Below are positions 41,843 through 48,877 of a DNA stretch of 64,000 nucleotides, piece by piece; the stretch's first letter is position 1; each line of letters opens with the position of its first letter. This DNA is from Archangium gephyra. Lineage in GTDB: Bacteria > Myxococcota > Myxococcia > Myxococcales > Myxococcaceae. The DNA lies in assembly GCF_001027285.1 (NCBI RefSeq), contig NZ_CP011509.1, positions 3,480,501 to 3,544,500 on the forward strand, given 5' to 3'. Position numbers and translations under genes: made by a program. The notes beneath the pieces were generated by a model that was given only the letters and a program-made list of their open reading frames with translations, was not told the DNA's origin and made no database searches.

Positions 41843-43183
41843 ATGACAGGCCCACGCGACACGCTTCCCCATGTAGTCATCCTGGGTGGTGGTTTTGGTG
41901 GTCTGTATGCCGCCCGTTCGCTGCGCAACGCCCCGGTGCGCGTCACCGTGGTGGACCGGCAGAACCACCACCTCTTCCAGCCGCTGCTGTACCAGGTGGC
42001 CACGGCCACGCTGAGCCCGGGAGAGATCGCCTCGCCCATCCGAGGCCTGTTGGGGCGGGAGACGACGGTGCTGCTCGCCGAGGTGACGGGCGTCGACGTG
42101 GCGGGCAAGCGGGTGCTGTTGGCGGACGGGGAGCTGTCCTACGACTACCTCGTCATCGCCACGGGAGCGACGCACTCCTACTTCGGCCACGACGAGTGGG
42201 CGAAGCACTCCCTGGGGTTGAAGACGATTGACGACGCGCTGGAGATCCGCCGCCGGGTGTTGCTGGCGTTCGAGCGGGCCGAGCGCGAGACGGATCCGGT
42301 CCGCCGCCGCGAGCTGCTCACCTTCGTCATCATCGGCGCGGGGCCCACGGGGGTGGAGATGGCCGGGGCGCTCGCGGAGATCTCCCGCCACTCGTTGGCG
42401 CGGGACTTCCACAACATCGATCCCTCCCAGGCGCGCATCCTGCTGTTGGAGGGACTGCCGCGTGTGCTGCCCGTCTATCCGGAGCACCTCTCGGAGAAGG
42501 CGCGCCGCTCGCTGGAGAAGCTGGGGGTGGAGGTCCGCACGGACACGCGGGTGACCCACATCGACGAGACGGGGGTGTACATCGGCGAGGAGCACATCCG
42601 GGCGAGGAGCATCATCTGGGCCGCGGGAGTGGCGGCCTCGCCGGTGGCGCGCTCATTGGGTGTGGAGCTGGATCGGGCGGGCCGGGTGAAGGTGGCGCCC
42701 GAGCTCACGCTTCCCGGCCGGCGGGACGTCTTCGTCATTGGAGACCTGGCGCACTTCGTCCAGGACGGCGACCCCATTCCGGGTGTGGCGCCCGCGGCCA
42801 TGCAGCAGGGCAAGCAGGCCGCGCGCAACATCCTCCGTCAGCTGCGAGGCCAGCCGATGGAGGCCTTCCGCTACTGGGACCGGGGCACCTACGCGGTGAT
42901 CGGACGAGGCAAGGCGGTGGGGGTGGCCTTCCGGCGCTTCGAGTCCTCGGGCTTCAGTGCGTGGCTGGCCTGGCTGGGCATCCACGTGCTCTTCCTTATC
43001 GGCTTCCGGAGCAAGCTGGCCGTGCTCATCAACTGGGCGTACTCGTTCATCGCCTTCAAGCGCTCGGCCCGCCTCATCACGGGCCCGTTGCCCGAGCTGG
43101 TGCGGCCCGAGAGGGCAGGCGAGGGGCCGCTCACGAGTCGTCCGGGAGCAGGGAGTCCTGCTGGGGACGCCGCGGTGGGTTGA
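41843..43183 (+). CDS. Type-II NADH dehydrogenase (NAD(P)/FAD oxidoreductase)
   Basis: A 446-residue flavoprotein that passes electrons from NADH to quinone without pumping protons. The FAD fold is HVVILGGGFGGLYAARSL; the NADH fold is FVIIGAGPTGVEMAGAL; VFVIGDLAHFVQDG and GVAPAAMQQGKQAARNI close the FAD site. The hydrophobic C-terminal region (FSAWLAWLGIHVLFLIGFRSK) would anchor it on the membrane. GGGAGG lies upstream of the ATG at 41843, though with a long gap of 12 nt. Its 3' end overlaps the comM fragment by 53 bp. Confidence 0.9.
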   Translation: MTGPRDTLPHVVILGGGFGGLYAARSLRNAPVRVTVVDRQNHHLFQPLLYQVATATLSPGEIASPIRGLLGRETTVLLAEVTGVDVAGKRVLLADGELSYDYLVIATGATHSYFGHDEWAKHSLGLKTIDDALEIRRRVLLAFERAERETDPVRRRELLTFVIIGAGPTGVEMAGALAEISRHSLARDFHNIDPSQARILLLEGLPRVLPVYPEHLSEKARRSLEKLGVEVRTDTRVTHIDETGVYIGEEHIRARSIIWAAGVAASPVARSLGVELDRAGRVKVAPELTLPGRRDVFVIGDLAHFVQDGDPIPGVAPAAMQQGKQAARNILRQLRGQPMEAFRYWDRGTYAVIGRGKAVGVAFRRFESSGFSAWLAWLGIHVLFLIGFRSKLAVLINWAYSFIAFKRSARLITGPLPELVRPERAGEGPLTSRPGAGSPAGDAAVG

Positions 43184-44675
43184 GGGGTCCCTGCCAGGGC
43201 GGCGGGCCTCCGAGGGTGTTGGTGTGCAACCAGGTCCGCCGGTCGATCTGCCGGCAGTCGATGGCCAGGTGCACGTCCGCGTCCTCGATGCGCTCGTGCC
43301 CCTCCAGGTCCGCCCGGGACAGCGCCAGCTTGAGGATGCGGTCATGGGCGCGTGCGGACAGGCCGAACTGCGTCATGGCTTTCTCCAGGTCCTGGCCGGC
43401 CTTCTGGGACAGCTTGCAGTAGCGGTGCAGCAGGCGGGTGGGCATCTGCGCGTTGCAGTACACGCCGGGCTCGTCGCGGAAGCGGAACCGTTGCCGGTCG
43501 CGGGCGGCCTCCACGCGCTCGCGGTAGTACGTGCTCGCCGGTTCCTCCCCGTTGTTCCGGGCGATGTGGTGGTACTCCACGGGGCGCGTCTGCAGGGTGA
43601 TGTCGATGCGGTCCATCAACGGGCCGCTCACCCGGGAGTGGTAGTCGTGGACGCGGAACTCCTGGCAGGTGCACCTGCGCCCGGGGACGTTGAAGAAGCC
43701 GCACGGGCACGGGTTCATCGCCGCCACCAGCATCACCCGGCAGGGGTAGGTCACATGCTGGACGGCGCGCGCCAGGTGGATGGTGCCTTCCTCCAGCGGT
43801 TGCCGCAGCACCTCCAGCACGTTCTTGCGGAACTCGGGCAGCTCGTCGAGGAAGAGCACCCCGTGGTGCGCCAGGGACAGCTCCCCGGGCCGCGTGGCCG
43901 GGCCGCCGCCCACCAGCCCCGCGTCGGAGATGGTGTGGTGGGGCGCGCGGAAGGGCCGCTCGCGCATCATCGTCTGCTCGTCTCCCAGCAGGCCGAGCAC
44001 GGAGTAGATCTTCGTCACCTCCAGCGCCTCGTCGAACGTCATCGCGGGGAGGATGCCGGGCAGTCTCCGGGCCAGCATCGTCTTGCCCGAGCCCGGTGGA
44101 CCGCACATCAGGATGTTGTGGCCACCGGCGGCGGCCAGCTCCAGCGCCGTCTTGACGTCCGCCTGTCCCCGCACGTCGGACATGTCCAGGGGGGCCTGGC
44201 GCCCGCGAGAGGGGGCCGGGGCGCCTTCCTCTCGGGTGAAGGGGGCCAGGGGCTTCTCTCCGGTGAGGTGGTCCACCGCCTCGCGCAGGTGGTGGACGGC
44301 CAGCACGTGGAGGCCCGTCACCAGCGACGCCTCGGCCGCGTTGGCCGCTGGCACCATCACGCCCTGGTAGCCCCCGTTCCGCGCCGCCACCGCCAGCGGC
44401 AGCACGCCCTTGATGGGCTTCACGGCTCCGTCCAGCGACAGCTCCCCGCCGAAGAGGTAGCGCGACAGGGGCTCCTCCTCCATCAGCTTCGCCGCCCCCA
44501 GCACGCCCAGCGCGATGGGCAGCTCGAAGGCCGCCCCCTCCTTGCGGATGTCCGCGGGGGCCAGGTTCACGGTGATGCGCTTGGAGGGCAGCTCGAAGCC
44601 GCAGTTCTTCAGCGCGGAGATGACGCGCACCTTGGACTCACGCACCGCGCCCTCTGGCAGCCCCACCACGTTCAT
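43131..44675 (-). pseudogene. comM: comM/yifB family gene, 3' fragment (interrupted by element)
   Basis: An AAA+ Mg-chelatase-like protein, related to the ComM helicase used in natural transformation. The fragment begins at the element junction with NVVGLPEGAVRES, which is codon 32 of the intact gene, and keeps everything after: an N-terminal Lon-like domain, Walker A GPPGSGKTMLARRL, Walker B GVLFLDELPEF, and CPCGFF..CTC. The missing first 31 codons sit at 50541-50636. A start codon within the element end (ATG at 44675 or TTG at 44696) could still allow an N-terminally shortened product. The C-terminus has a 30-residue extension rich in Pro. Confidence 0.9.
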
Positions 44676-44690
44676 GGTTGGGCCCCGAGG
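44655..44690. other. attL, left end of the integrated element
   Basis: The comM frame ends and element DNA begins at the GTT at 44670-44672. The same GTT at the other end is 50541-50543. Flanking bases differ on both sides, so the shared core is three bases at most, as expected of large serine recombinases, which exchange around a 2-bp core. Confidence 0.8.
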
Positions 44691-44699
44691 ACCCAAAGA

Positions 44700-45015
44700 G
44701 AACTACCAAAAAAACCGACTCCCGCAAAGTCCCCCCTTGTTCCTGCCCACAGTGCGGTCCTTCCCGGCCCCTCTCGCGGATGCCCCTCCAGGCCCGCTGG
44801 CTGCCCCGCTGGGCTCGCCTCCGGTCTCCCCGCTGGCCCCGAGGTCCACGGCTGCCGTCGTTCCTAGGGCCTCCCAGGGCATGCCCCGTGGATGGGGTGG
44901 GGGGTGGCCTGAATCGTGCTCAGGGAGACCCCGGGGCATGGGGGGGAATCCTCGGCTCCGAGGGGACGCGCATGTCCCCGGAAAAATCTGAGTCCAAAAC
45001 TTCGGAGGTGGGTCT
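44700..45015. other. Element left-end non-coding region
   Basis: No gene is supported here. It holds GC-rich CCTCCAGG/GGGCCTC-type blocks related to the 92-bp repeats further in. It also holds a 26-bp stretch (44855-44880) whose reverse complement is at 48696-48721. The ribosome site of the next gene is at 45003-45009. Confidence 0.6.
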
Positions 45016-45273
45016 ATGGGCGGGAACAGGCAGCAACTAGCGGTGAGGCTCCAGCGGGCAGAGGTGGCCCTACAGGAAGCCCAGCGGGGACTTGATGGGA
45101 CTGAGGGGGCCCGGATGCGCTACCTAGCTGCCCGGGTGGAGCACGCGGAAGCCGAGCGGGATGCAGTGGGGGTGTTGCTCCAGTGTGAACCAACTCCGAG
45201 CCATTTTCTTGACACGTCCGGCCGGAAACTGGCGAGCGACGTCACTATCGGTGAACGTGTTCGTGGCCAGTGA
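45016..45273 (+). CDS. Small helical protein of the element, unknown function
   Basis: An 85-residue protein with a good ribosome site (GGAGGTG, 6 nt before the ATG). Residues 7-55 form an Ala/Glu/Arg-rich helix (QLAVRLQRAEVALQEAQRG, EHAEAERDAVGVLL). The part from residue 56 on seems different in character. A second copy of the EHAEAERDAVGVLL coding stretch at 46246-46287 runs on to NHGP and a stop, which may be the original ending. I do not recognise the family. Confidence 0.55.
   Translation: MGGNRQQLAVRLQRAEVALQEAQRGLDGTEGARMRYLAARVEHAEAERDAVGVLLQCEPTPSHFLDTSGRKLASDVTIGERVRGQ
45138..45179 (+). repeat. 42-bp direct repeat, copy 1
   Basis: Matches 46246-46287 with one mismatch (45171 G versus 46279 A). 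The two copies bracket the SIR2-like gene, as if that gene had been inserted into, or duplicated with, the end of the small helical-protein gene. Confidence 0.85.
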
Positions 45274-45318
45274 GACCCGAAGTGCTGAAAGGCCGGGTTG
45301 GCTACTTGGGAGGAGTGA

Positions 45319-46110
45319 ATGACGGATTCGAAGCGGGCCCCTTACACGCTGTTCCTCGTCGGAGCCGGAGCAGACGAAGGGGGATGGCGTCCGGTGTTCG
45401 ATGCCATCAACGAAGCCACTGGCACCAAATTGGTCTCCTCCGTAGATGACGCGAACGTCTTTCTCTCGCAGCATGTATATGGGCTCAGACTAGGACCGGC
45501 GTTCGAGCGGCTTGGGCAACTTCCACCTGAGAGTGTTGCTGCTCAGAAAAAGGAGGGCGCGGAATGGGATCGAAAGCTCAAGGCCGCCATTGCTAACCAC
45601 CTCAAGCAGGCTACGTCGTCAGGGGCGATGAGACTTCGGCCCCGCTTCCTGGAGGCACTCAAAGAGCCCCGGTTCAGCCCGAGACGGCTGTTCCTCACCG
45701 CCAATTGGGACCTTCTGCTGGAACGCGAACTCGGGAGTTCAAAGGAGATTTTCCACTTTCATGGCGATGTGAACGACCCAGGTAACCTGTTTCTCCCGAG
45801 CGAGATTACTCCTGAGGAGTACCGTACGAAGGAGCAGCACGACGCTATGGGAAAGTCGGTAGCGGCACTGTGGCAGACCGTTGCTGACGCAGAGGACATC
45901 TGCATCTTTGGATTGAGTCTCTCACCTCTAGATGCAGAGGTGGCCTTCACCATCGGTCTAGGCATCCAACACAGGCCCGACCTCAAGCGACAAATCACCA
46001 TTTTCGGCCTTGAGGGTGACACCAAGCTAATTGAGAGTCGCCTCACCCTGCTTTCTAGGGGCAACGCCAACCTTGAGTTTAAGCACGAGCCGCAACCCAG
46101 GGACGTGTGA
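45319..46110 (+). CDS. SIR2-like NAD-binding protein, candidate defence effector
   Basis: A 263-residue single-domain protein with a strong ribosome site (GGGAGGAGTGA before the ATG). Four SIR2-fold signatures are in order: LFLVGAGAD (15-18, nucleotide loop), LFLTANWD (127-131, matching the TxNxD ribose site), FHFHGD (146-150, matching the catalytic HG), and FGLSLSPLD (198-205). SIR2 domains in prokaryotic defence (Thoeris ThsA, DSR, SIR2-HerA, short Ago partners) cleave NAD to abort phage infection. No sensor partner is fused here; neighbours 46339-46647 or 46847-46981 might supply one. Codon use is visibly less GC-biased than in host genes. Confidence 0.75.
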   Translation: MTDSKRAPYTLFLVGAGADEGGWRPVFDAINEATGTKLVSSVDDANVFLSQHVYGLRLGPAFERLGQLPPESVAAQKKEGAEWDRKLKAAIANHLKQATSSGAMRLRPRFLEALKEPRFSPRRLFLTANWDLLLERELGSSKEIFHFHGDVNDPGNLFLPSEITPEEYRTKEQHDAMGKSVAALWQTVADAEDICIFGLSLSPLDAEVAFTIGLGIQHRPDLKRQITIFGLEGDTKLIESRLTLLSRGNANLEFKHEPQPRDV

Positions 46111-46133
46111 TGCGAGTCCCCGCCCCAGCGATT

Positions 46134-46225
46134 CCCTCCAGGGCCTCCAGGTGCCCCGCTGGGCCTCTTTCGGGGCCTCGGGGGTCCGTGGGTAGCGGGT
46201 TGGCCCTTCCGGGGCTCCTGGGGGC
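46134..46225 (+). repeat. 92-bp direct repeat, copy 1
   Basis: Base-for-base identical to 46662-46753. It begins 24 bp after the SIR2-like gene; together with copy 2 it brackets the small coiled protein gene at 46339-46647. Confidence 0.9.
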
Positions 46226-46245
46226 CCTGCTGGGGCCTTGGGTGG

Positions 46246-46287
46246 GGAGCACGCGGAAGCCGAGCGGGATGCAGTGGGAGTGTTGCT
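46246..46287 (+). repeat. 42-bp direct repeat, copy 2
   Basis: Second copy of the block at 45138-45179. In the EHAEAERD frame it continues LLNHGP and stops at 46301-46303. Confidence 0.85.
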
Positions 46288-46338
46288 GAACCATGGCCCC
46301 TAGTTGCCGGGACGCCTCAGGATGCTACGGTCCACGAT

Positions 46339-46647
46339 ATGCCTACTAGAGACGACCTGCTCCGCGAGAAGACGTTCAAGGGCGAGAACTATCCCCCAGA
46401 CGAGCGCGTCTTCCGCACCCTGCATCAAGATCCCAAGAGTCTCCAAGATCTCCACCAAGATCTCCAAGATCTCAGAGATCCCACCTTGCAGCGTCTCAGA
46501 GATCTCACCTTGCAGCATCTCAGAGATCTCACCTTGCAGGCGGATCGTAACAGCAAGGCTATCGGCATACTTGTCGGTCATCTTCGCAAGAAGAATCTCA
46601 TCATCGACGAGGAGATCGACGAACTGCTCTTCCAAGTCACCGCGTAG
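46339..46647 (+). CDS. Small coiled-coil protein with 8-residue repeats
   Basis: A 102-residue protein. TACGGT ends 7 nt before the ATG, and there is no Shine-Dalgarno sequence. The middle (residues about 33-68) is built of LQDLHQDLQDLRD and then three exact-length units LRDPTLQR, LRDLTLQH, LRDLTLQA, coded by 24-bp repeats. The last part (GILVGHLRKKNLIIDEEIDELLF) is a further helix. This looks like an oligomerising coiled coil. An opposite-strand frame (46300-46635) exists but has a weaker start. Function unknown; position next to the SIR2-like gene makes a partner role possible. Confidence 0.55.
   Translation: MPTRDDLLREKTFKGENYPPDERVFRTLHQDPKSLQDLHQDLQDLRDPTLQRLRDLTLQHLRDLTLQADRNSKAIGILVGHLRKKNLIIDEEIDELLFQVTA
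46471..46542 (+). repeat. Three 24-bp tandem repeats
   Basis: Unit CTCAGAGATCTCACCTTGCA plus four bases, repeated three times with single changes, coding LRD(P/L)TLQx. Copy number may vary. Confidence 0.85.
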
Positions 46648-46661
46648 GACTCTCAGTGGCC

Positions 46662-46753
46662 CCCTCCAGGGCCTCCAGGTGCCCCGCTGGGCCTCTTTCG
46701 GGGCCTCGGGGGTCCGTGGGTAGCGGGTTGGCCCTTCCGGGGCTCCTGGGGGC
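46662..46753 (+). repeat. 92-bp direct repeat, copy 2
   Basis: Identical to 46134-46225. It starts 14 bp after the stop codon of the small coiled protein gene. Confidence 0.9.
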
Positions 46754-46846
46754 TCCCAGGGGCTTTGATGGGAATGGGGACGGTCGAGGCTCTACTCCCT
46801 GTGAGTAGGCCTCCCATGCACCCGCCCAGCTATCTGCGCTCCTGCT

Positions 46847-46981
46847 CTACGCGCTCTTGCCGATGTGAAGCTCGAAGCGCGTTCCGCTCCGCTCGAAACG
46901 GACTCCGATTCCCCCCGCGAGCACCGCGAGAATCACCAGGACGACGGGCCGCAGGTTCCTACTAGGAGTCTTCTTCTTCAA
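46847..46981 (-). CDS. 44-residue single-span membrane protein
   Basis: TTG at 46981 with AAAGGGG about 8 nt upstream opens a 44-codon frame. It has three Lys and two Arg, then a clean hydrophobic span (RPVVLVILAVLAGGIGV), then a short basic tail (RFERSGTRFELHIGKSA). The basic-first layout predicts the N-terminus inside the cell. Small proteins of this kind act as toxins, holin-like lysis proteins or membrane anchors for partners; none can be singled out here. It is too short for most automatic gene callers. Confidence 0.55.
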   Translation of the reverse strand: MKKKTPSRNLRPVVLVILAVLAGGIGVRFERSGTRFELHIGKSA

Positions 46982-47598
46982 GGCACCACCCCTTTCAGGT
47001 GGTACCCCACTCTAAACACAAATTTCCGTTTGTATACGCGAACGCTAAGGTTAGGTACTCTGGGCCTATCTCGGCGGTCGGGCGCTCATGGATGCCCTCC
47101 AGCGCCTTTATGGCGAGCCGTGGTGGTAGCTACCCCGACGCACTGGTCTCCTAAGGGCCTTCCCGTGGGCCCCTTCCGGTGCCCCGTGCGCGGTCTCTTG
47201 CGGCTCCCCTCCAGTGCTCCCGGGGTGCCCTTCAAGGCTCCCCCTGGGGAACAAAAAAACAGCCCTCACCATGAGCACTCCCCAGAAGGGAAGGCACGGT
47301 GAAGGCTGTGGGTAGTTACTACTAAGGCAATGCCCCGGGGGTTCTCCTGGGGGCCAGGAAGGGGAGGGGCTAGCTACTAAGCGCACTGCTCCCGGGGGAC
47401 TCCTGGGGTGCGCTGGGAGTGAACCAGAGGAGCACCTTAGGAACCCCTATAGATACCTAAGGGAGACCTTTTTAACCCCCTATCTACTCAAGGGGGTATT
47501 AATTGGCTCCGTGGAACCTACATCTCCCACCCTGCCTGCCCGCCTGCCCCGGTGCCCCTCTTGAGGTTACCCCGGGTTCCTCAAGGCATCCCGCTGGA
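46982..47598. other. Element non-coding region with terminator and hairpins
   Basis: I see no supported gene in these 617 bases. There is a good minus-strand terminator at 47253-47309, and a 7-bp hairpin (ACCCCCT with AGGGGGT, about 47477-47500) in an AT-rich patch. TATACA within 47010-47040 could be a -10 box for the 44-residue gene, but no -35 is clear. Confidence 0.5.
47253..47309 (-). terminator. Rho-independent terminator downstream of the repressor
   Basis: On the minus strand ACAGCCTTCACC pairs with GGTGAGGGCTGT (one mismatch) and is followed by seven T (A-run 47253-47259). It would end transcripts from the XRE gene at 47898. Confidence 0.75.
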
Positions 47599-47898
47599 TC
47601 AAGTCCCCGGTTCTTCCTCGGGGAACAGGTCACGTAGGGGAACCTTGTAGGCCACGGAAGCGGCTACCAGGGTCGCAATGGTGAAGTTCGCGGAACCCTG
47701 CTCCATCTTGATCATGTGCTTCGGGTGTACCCCGATAGCTTCGGCTGCTTGTTCCTGGGTTAGTCCGCGCTCTAGCCGAAGTTCCTTGAGCCGTTGTCCG
47801 ATGCGCCGCAGCTCCCTCTTGATGGCACGGGCTGTCGGGCCTCGGGTCCAGACCTCCGAGCGTCCTCGTTTCTGGGGTGTCTTCCCTGCTGTGGGCAC
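47599..47898 (-). CDS. XRE-family repressor of the element
   Basis: A 99-residue DNA-binding protein; GTG at 47898. The helix-turn-helix domain is IGQRLKELRLERGLTQEQAAEAIGVHPKHMIKMEQGSANFTIATLVAASVAYKV, with GLTQEQAAEAIGV as helices 2 and 3. The first 28 residues are a basic extension. The gene is divergent from the 48028 gene, and the 129 bp between them holds a regular operator array, so it very likely represses both directions, as phage and island repressors do. Confidence 0.85.
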   Translation of the reverse strand: MPTAGKTPQKRGRSEVWTRGPTARAIKRELRRIGQRLKELRLERGLTQEQAAEAIGVHPKHMIKMEQGSANFTIATLVAASVAYKVPLRDLFPEEEPGT

Positions 47899-47925
47899 GA
47901 GGCGGGCTTACCCAGGGTTGTTCTT

Positions 47926-47989
47926 GAGCTACACAGCTTATGAACTACGTGACCCATGTAGTTCTTGAACTACGTAGTTCATGAGCTAC
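47926..47989. promoter_or_regulatory. Operator array of the XRE repressor
   Basis: Six copies of the half-site GA(A/G)CTAC: forward at 47926, 47942, 47967 and 47983, and reversed (GTAGTTC) at 47958 and 47974. TGAACTACGTAGTTCA (47966-47981) is a perfect 16-bp palindrome. Starts 47926, 47942, 47958 and 47974 are 16 bp apart, as are 47967 and 47983, which suggests cooperative binding along one DNA face. Confidence 0.8.
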
Positions 47990-47992
47990 CAT
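47965..47992 (+). promoter_or_regulatory. Promoter inside the operator array
   Basis: TTGAAC (47965-47970), 16 nt, then TACCAT (47987-47992), upstream of the 48028 gene. Both elements overlap operator half-sites, so bound repressor would block polymerase. Confidence 0.5.
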
Positions 47993-48027
47993 GGAAGTAG
48001 GCCCTAGCGGACGAAAGGACGGCCTAC

Positions 48028-48624
48028 ATGACCGAAGAGACCGAAGAGGGTTCAGACCGGAATGCGATTAGCCTGGACCTGGAACTGTCCACCCTCGGGG
48101 ATGCTACGCGGGCGGCTCAGATGCTTAGCGACCTTCAAGCCCGTAGAGGTTTGATGGATCAGGACATGGAGGATGACACCCCCATGTGCATTTTCTCCGT
48201 CCTCGCGCTCGTAGTGGCACGCATCAACCACATGCGTCGGGTGCTTCGTGGTGAGGACAGCCCGGAGAACATCGCGGCTCCTCACAACGAGGTTTTGACC
48301 CCTAGGCTCACGAGCGACGTTGAAGGGGATGTCCTCCTGTTCAACTACGACGGCTTCCGGGGGAGCTTGGCGGTTGGTAAGGGGGCTGTCTGGAGGACCA
48401 TTGAGGAGAAGGCAGAGAGGACGCGGAAGGCGAGGCAACGGAAGGTGAAGGAGCCGAAGGGGAAGGGGAAGGAGGTGAAGGGGAAGGAGGTGAAGGGGAA
48501 GGAGCCGAAGGGGAAGGAGGTGAAGGGACAGAAGGCAAAGGGACGGAAGCCGAAGAGGTCCCTTGCCGTTGTTCGGGGTGGGGCACCGAAGGACCCCCCG
48601 CCATCCGCTCCCGCGTCCACCTGA
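48028..48624 (+). CDS. Element protein with histone-H1-like lysine-rich tail
   Basis: A 198-residue protein, AAGGAC upstream of the ATG. Residues 1-130 are an ordinary acidic-to-neutral domain (LDLELSTLGDATRAAQML, FSVLALVVARINHMRRVL) of no known family. Residues 135-178 repeat KGKE(V/P), coded by near-identical 12-15-bp units, then KRSLAVVRG and a Pro/Ser end. Such tails bind nucleic acid without sequence preference. It is divergent from and probably controlled by the XRE repressor, so it may be an early or excision-related factor. Confidence 0.65.
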   Translation: MTEETEEGSDRNAISLDLELSTLGDATRAAQMLSDLQARRGLMDQDMEDDTPMCIFSVLALVVARINHMRRVLRGEDSPENIAAPHNEVLTPRLTSDVEGDVLLFNYDGFRGSLAVGKGAVWRTIEEKAERTRKARQRKVKEPKGKGKEVKGKEVKGKEPKGKEVKGQKAKGRKPKRSLAVVRGGAPKDPPPSAPAST

Positions 48625-48695
48625 CGGACAGGGCAGGGGACCCGGAGAGGACAGATAGAGCGTGCGGGGAGGCTCCATCGGGCTGCCCTCCAGAG

Positions 48696-48721
48696 GCCCT
48701 GGGAGGCCCTAGGAACGACGG
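48696..48721. repeat. 26-bp inverted copy of 44855-44880
   Basis: GCCCTGGGAGGCCCTAGGAA plus CGACGG here is the exact reverse complement of the block near the left end. The two copies lie 3.8 kb apart in the element's non-coding ends. Confidence 0.85.
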
Positions 48722-48877
48722 GAGCCCCAACCCGCCACCGGGAGGACCCCCTGCCCTGGAACGCAGCTCCTAGGGCCAGCCAGAGGCCCCAGAAACGACA
48801 GGAGGCCCGATCCGATGACCCCGAGCGGGACCAACGGAGCGGGCCTCCTAGCGGCGCCAGCGGGGCACCCCTGGGGG

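Noticed and set aside
46471-46542. Short tandem repeats that might suggest a CRISPR array
   Set aside because: The 24-bp units are contiguous with no spacers and lie within a coding frame that keeps an 8-residue period.
46300-46635. A 111-codon minus-strand frame (EISEMLQGEISETLQG repeats) opposite the small coiled protein
   Set aside because: Possible, but its start is a TTG without ribosome site, while the plus-strand frame has an ATG with TACGGT at the expected distance. Kept as the less likely reading.
46865-47302. A 145-codon plus-strand frame in the element
   Set aside because: It runs across the 44-residue membrane protein gene on the other strand and across a terminator, and has no coding character.
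47108-47386. A 92-codon minus-strand frame in the element
   Set aside because: It covers the minus-strand terminator at 47253-47309, so it cannot be an ordinary gene there.
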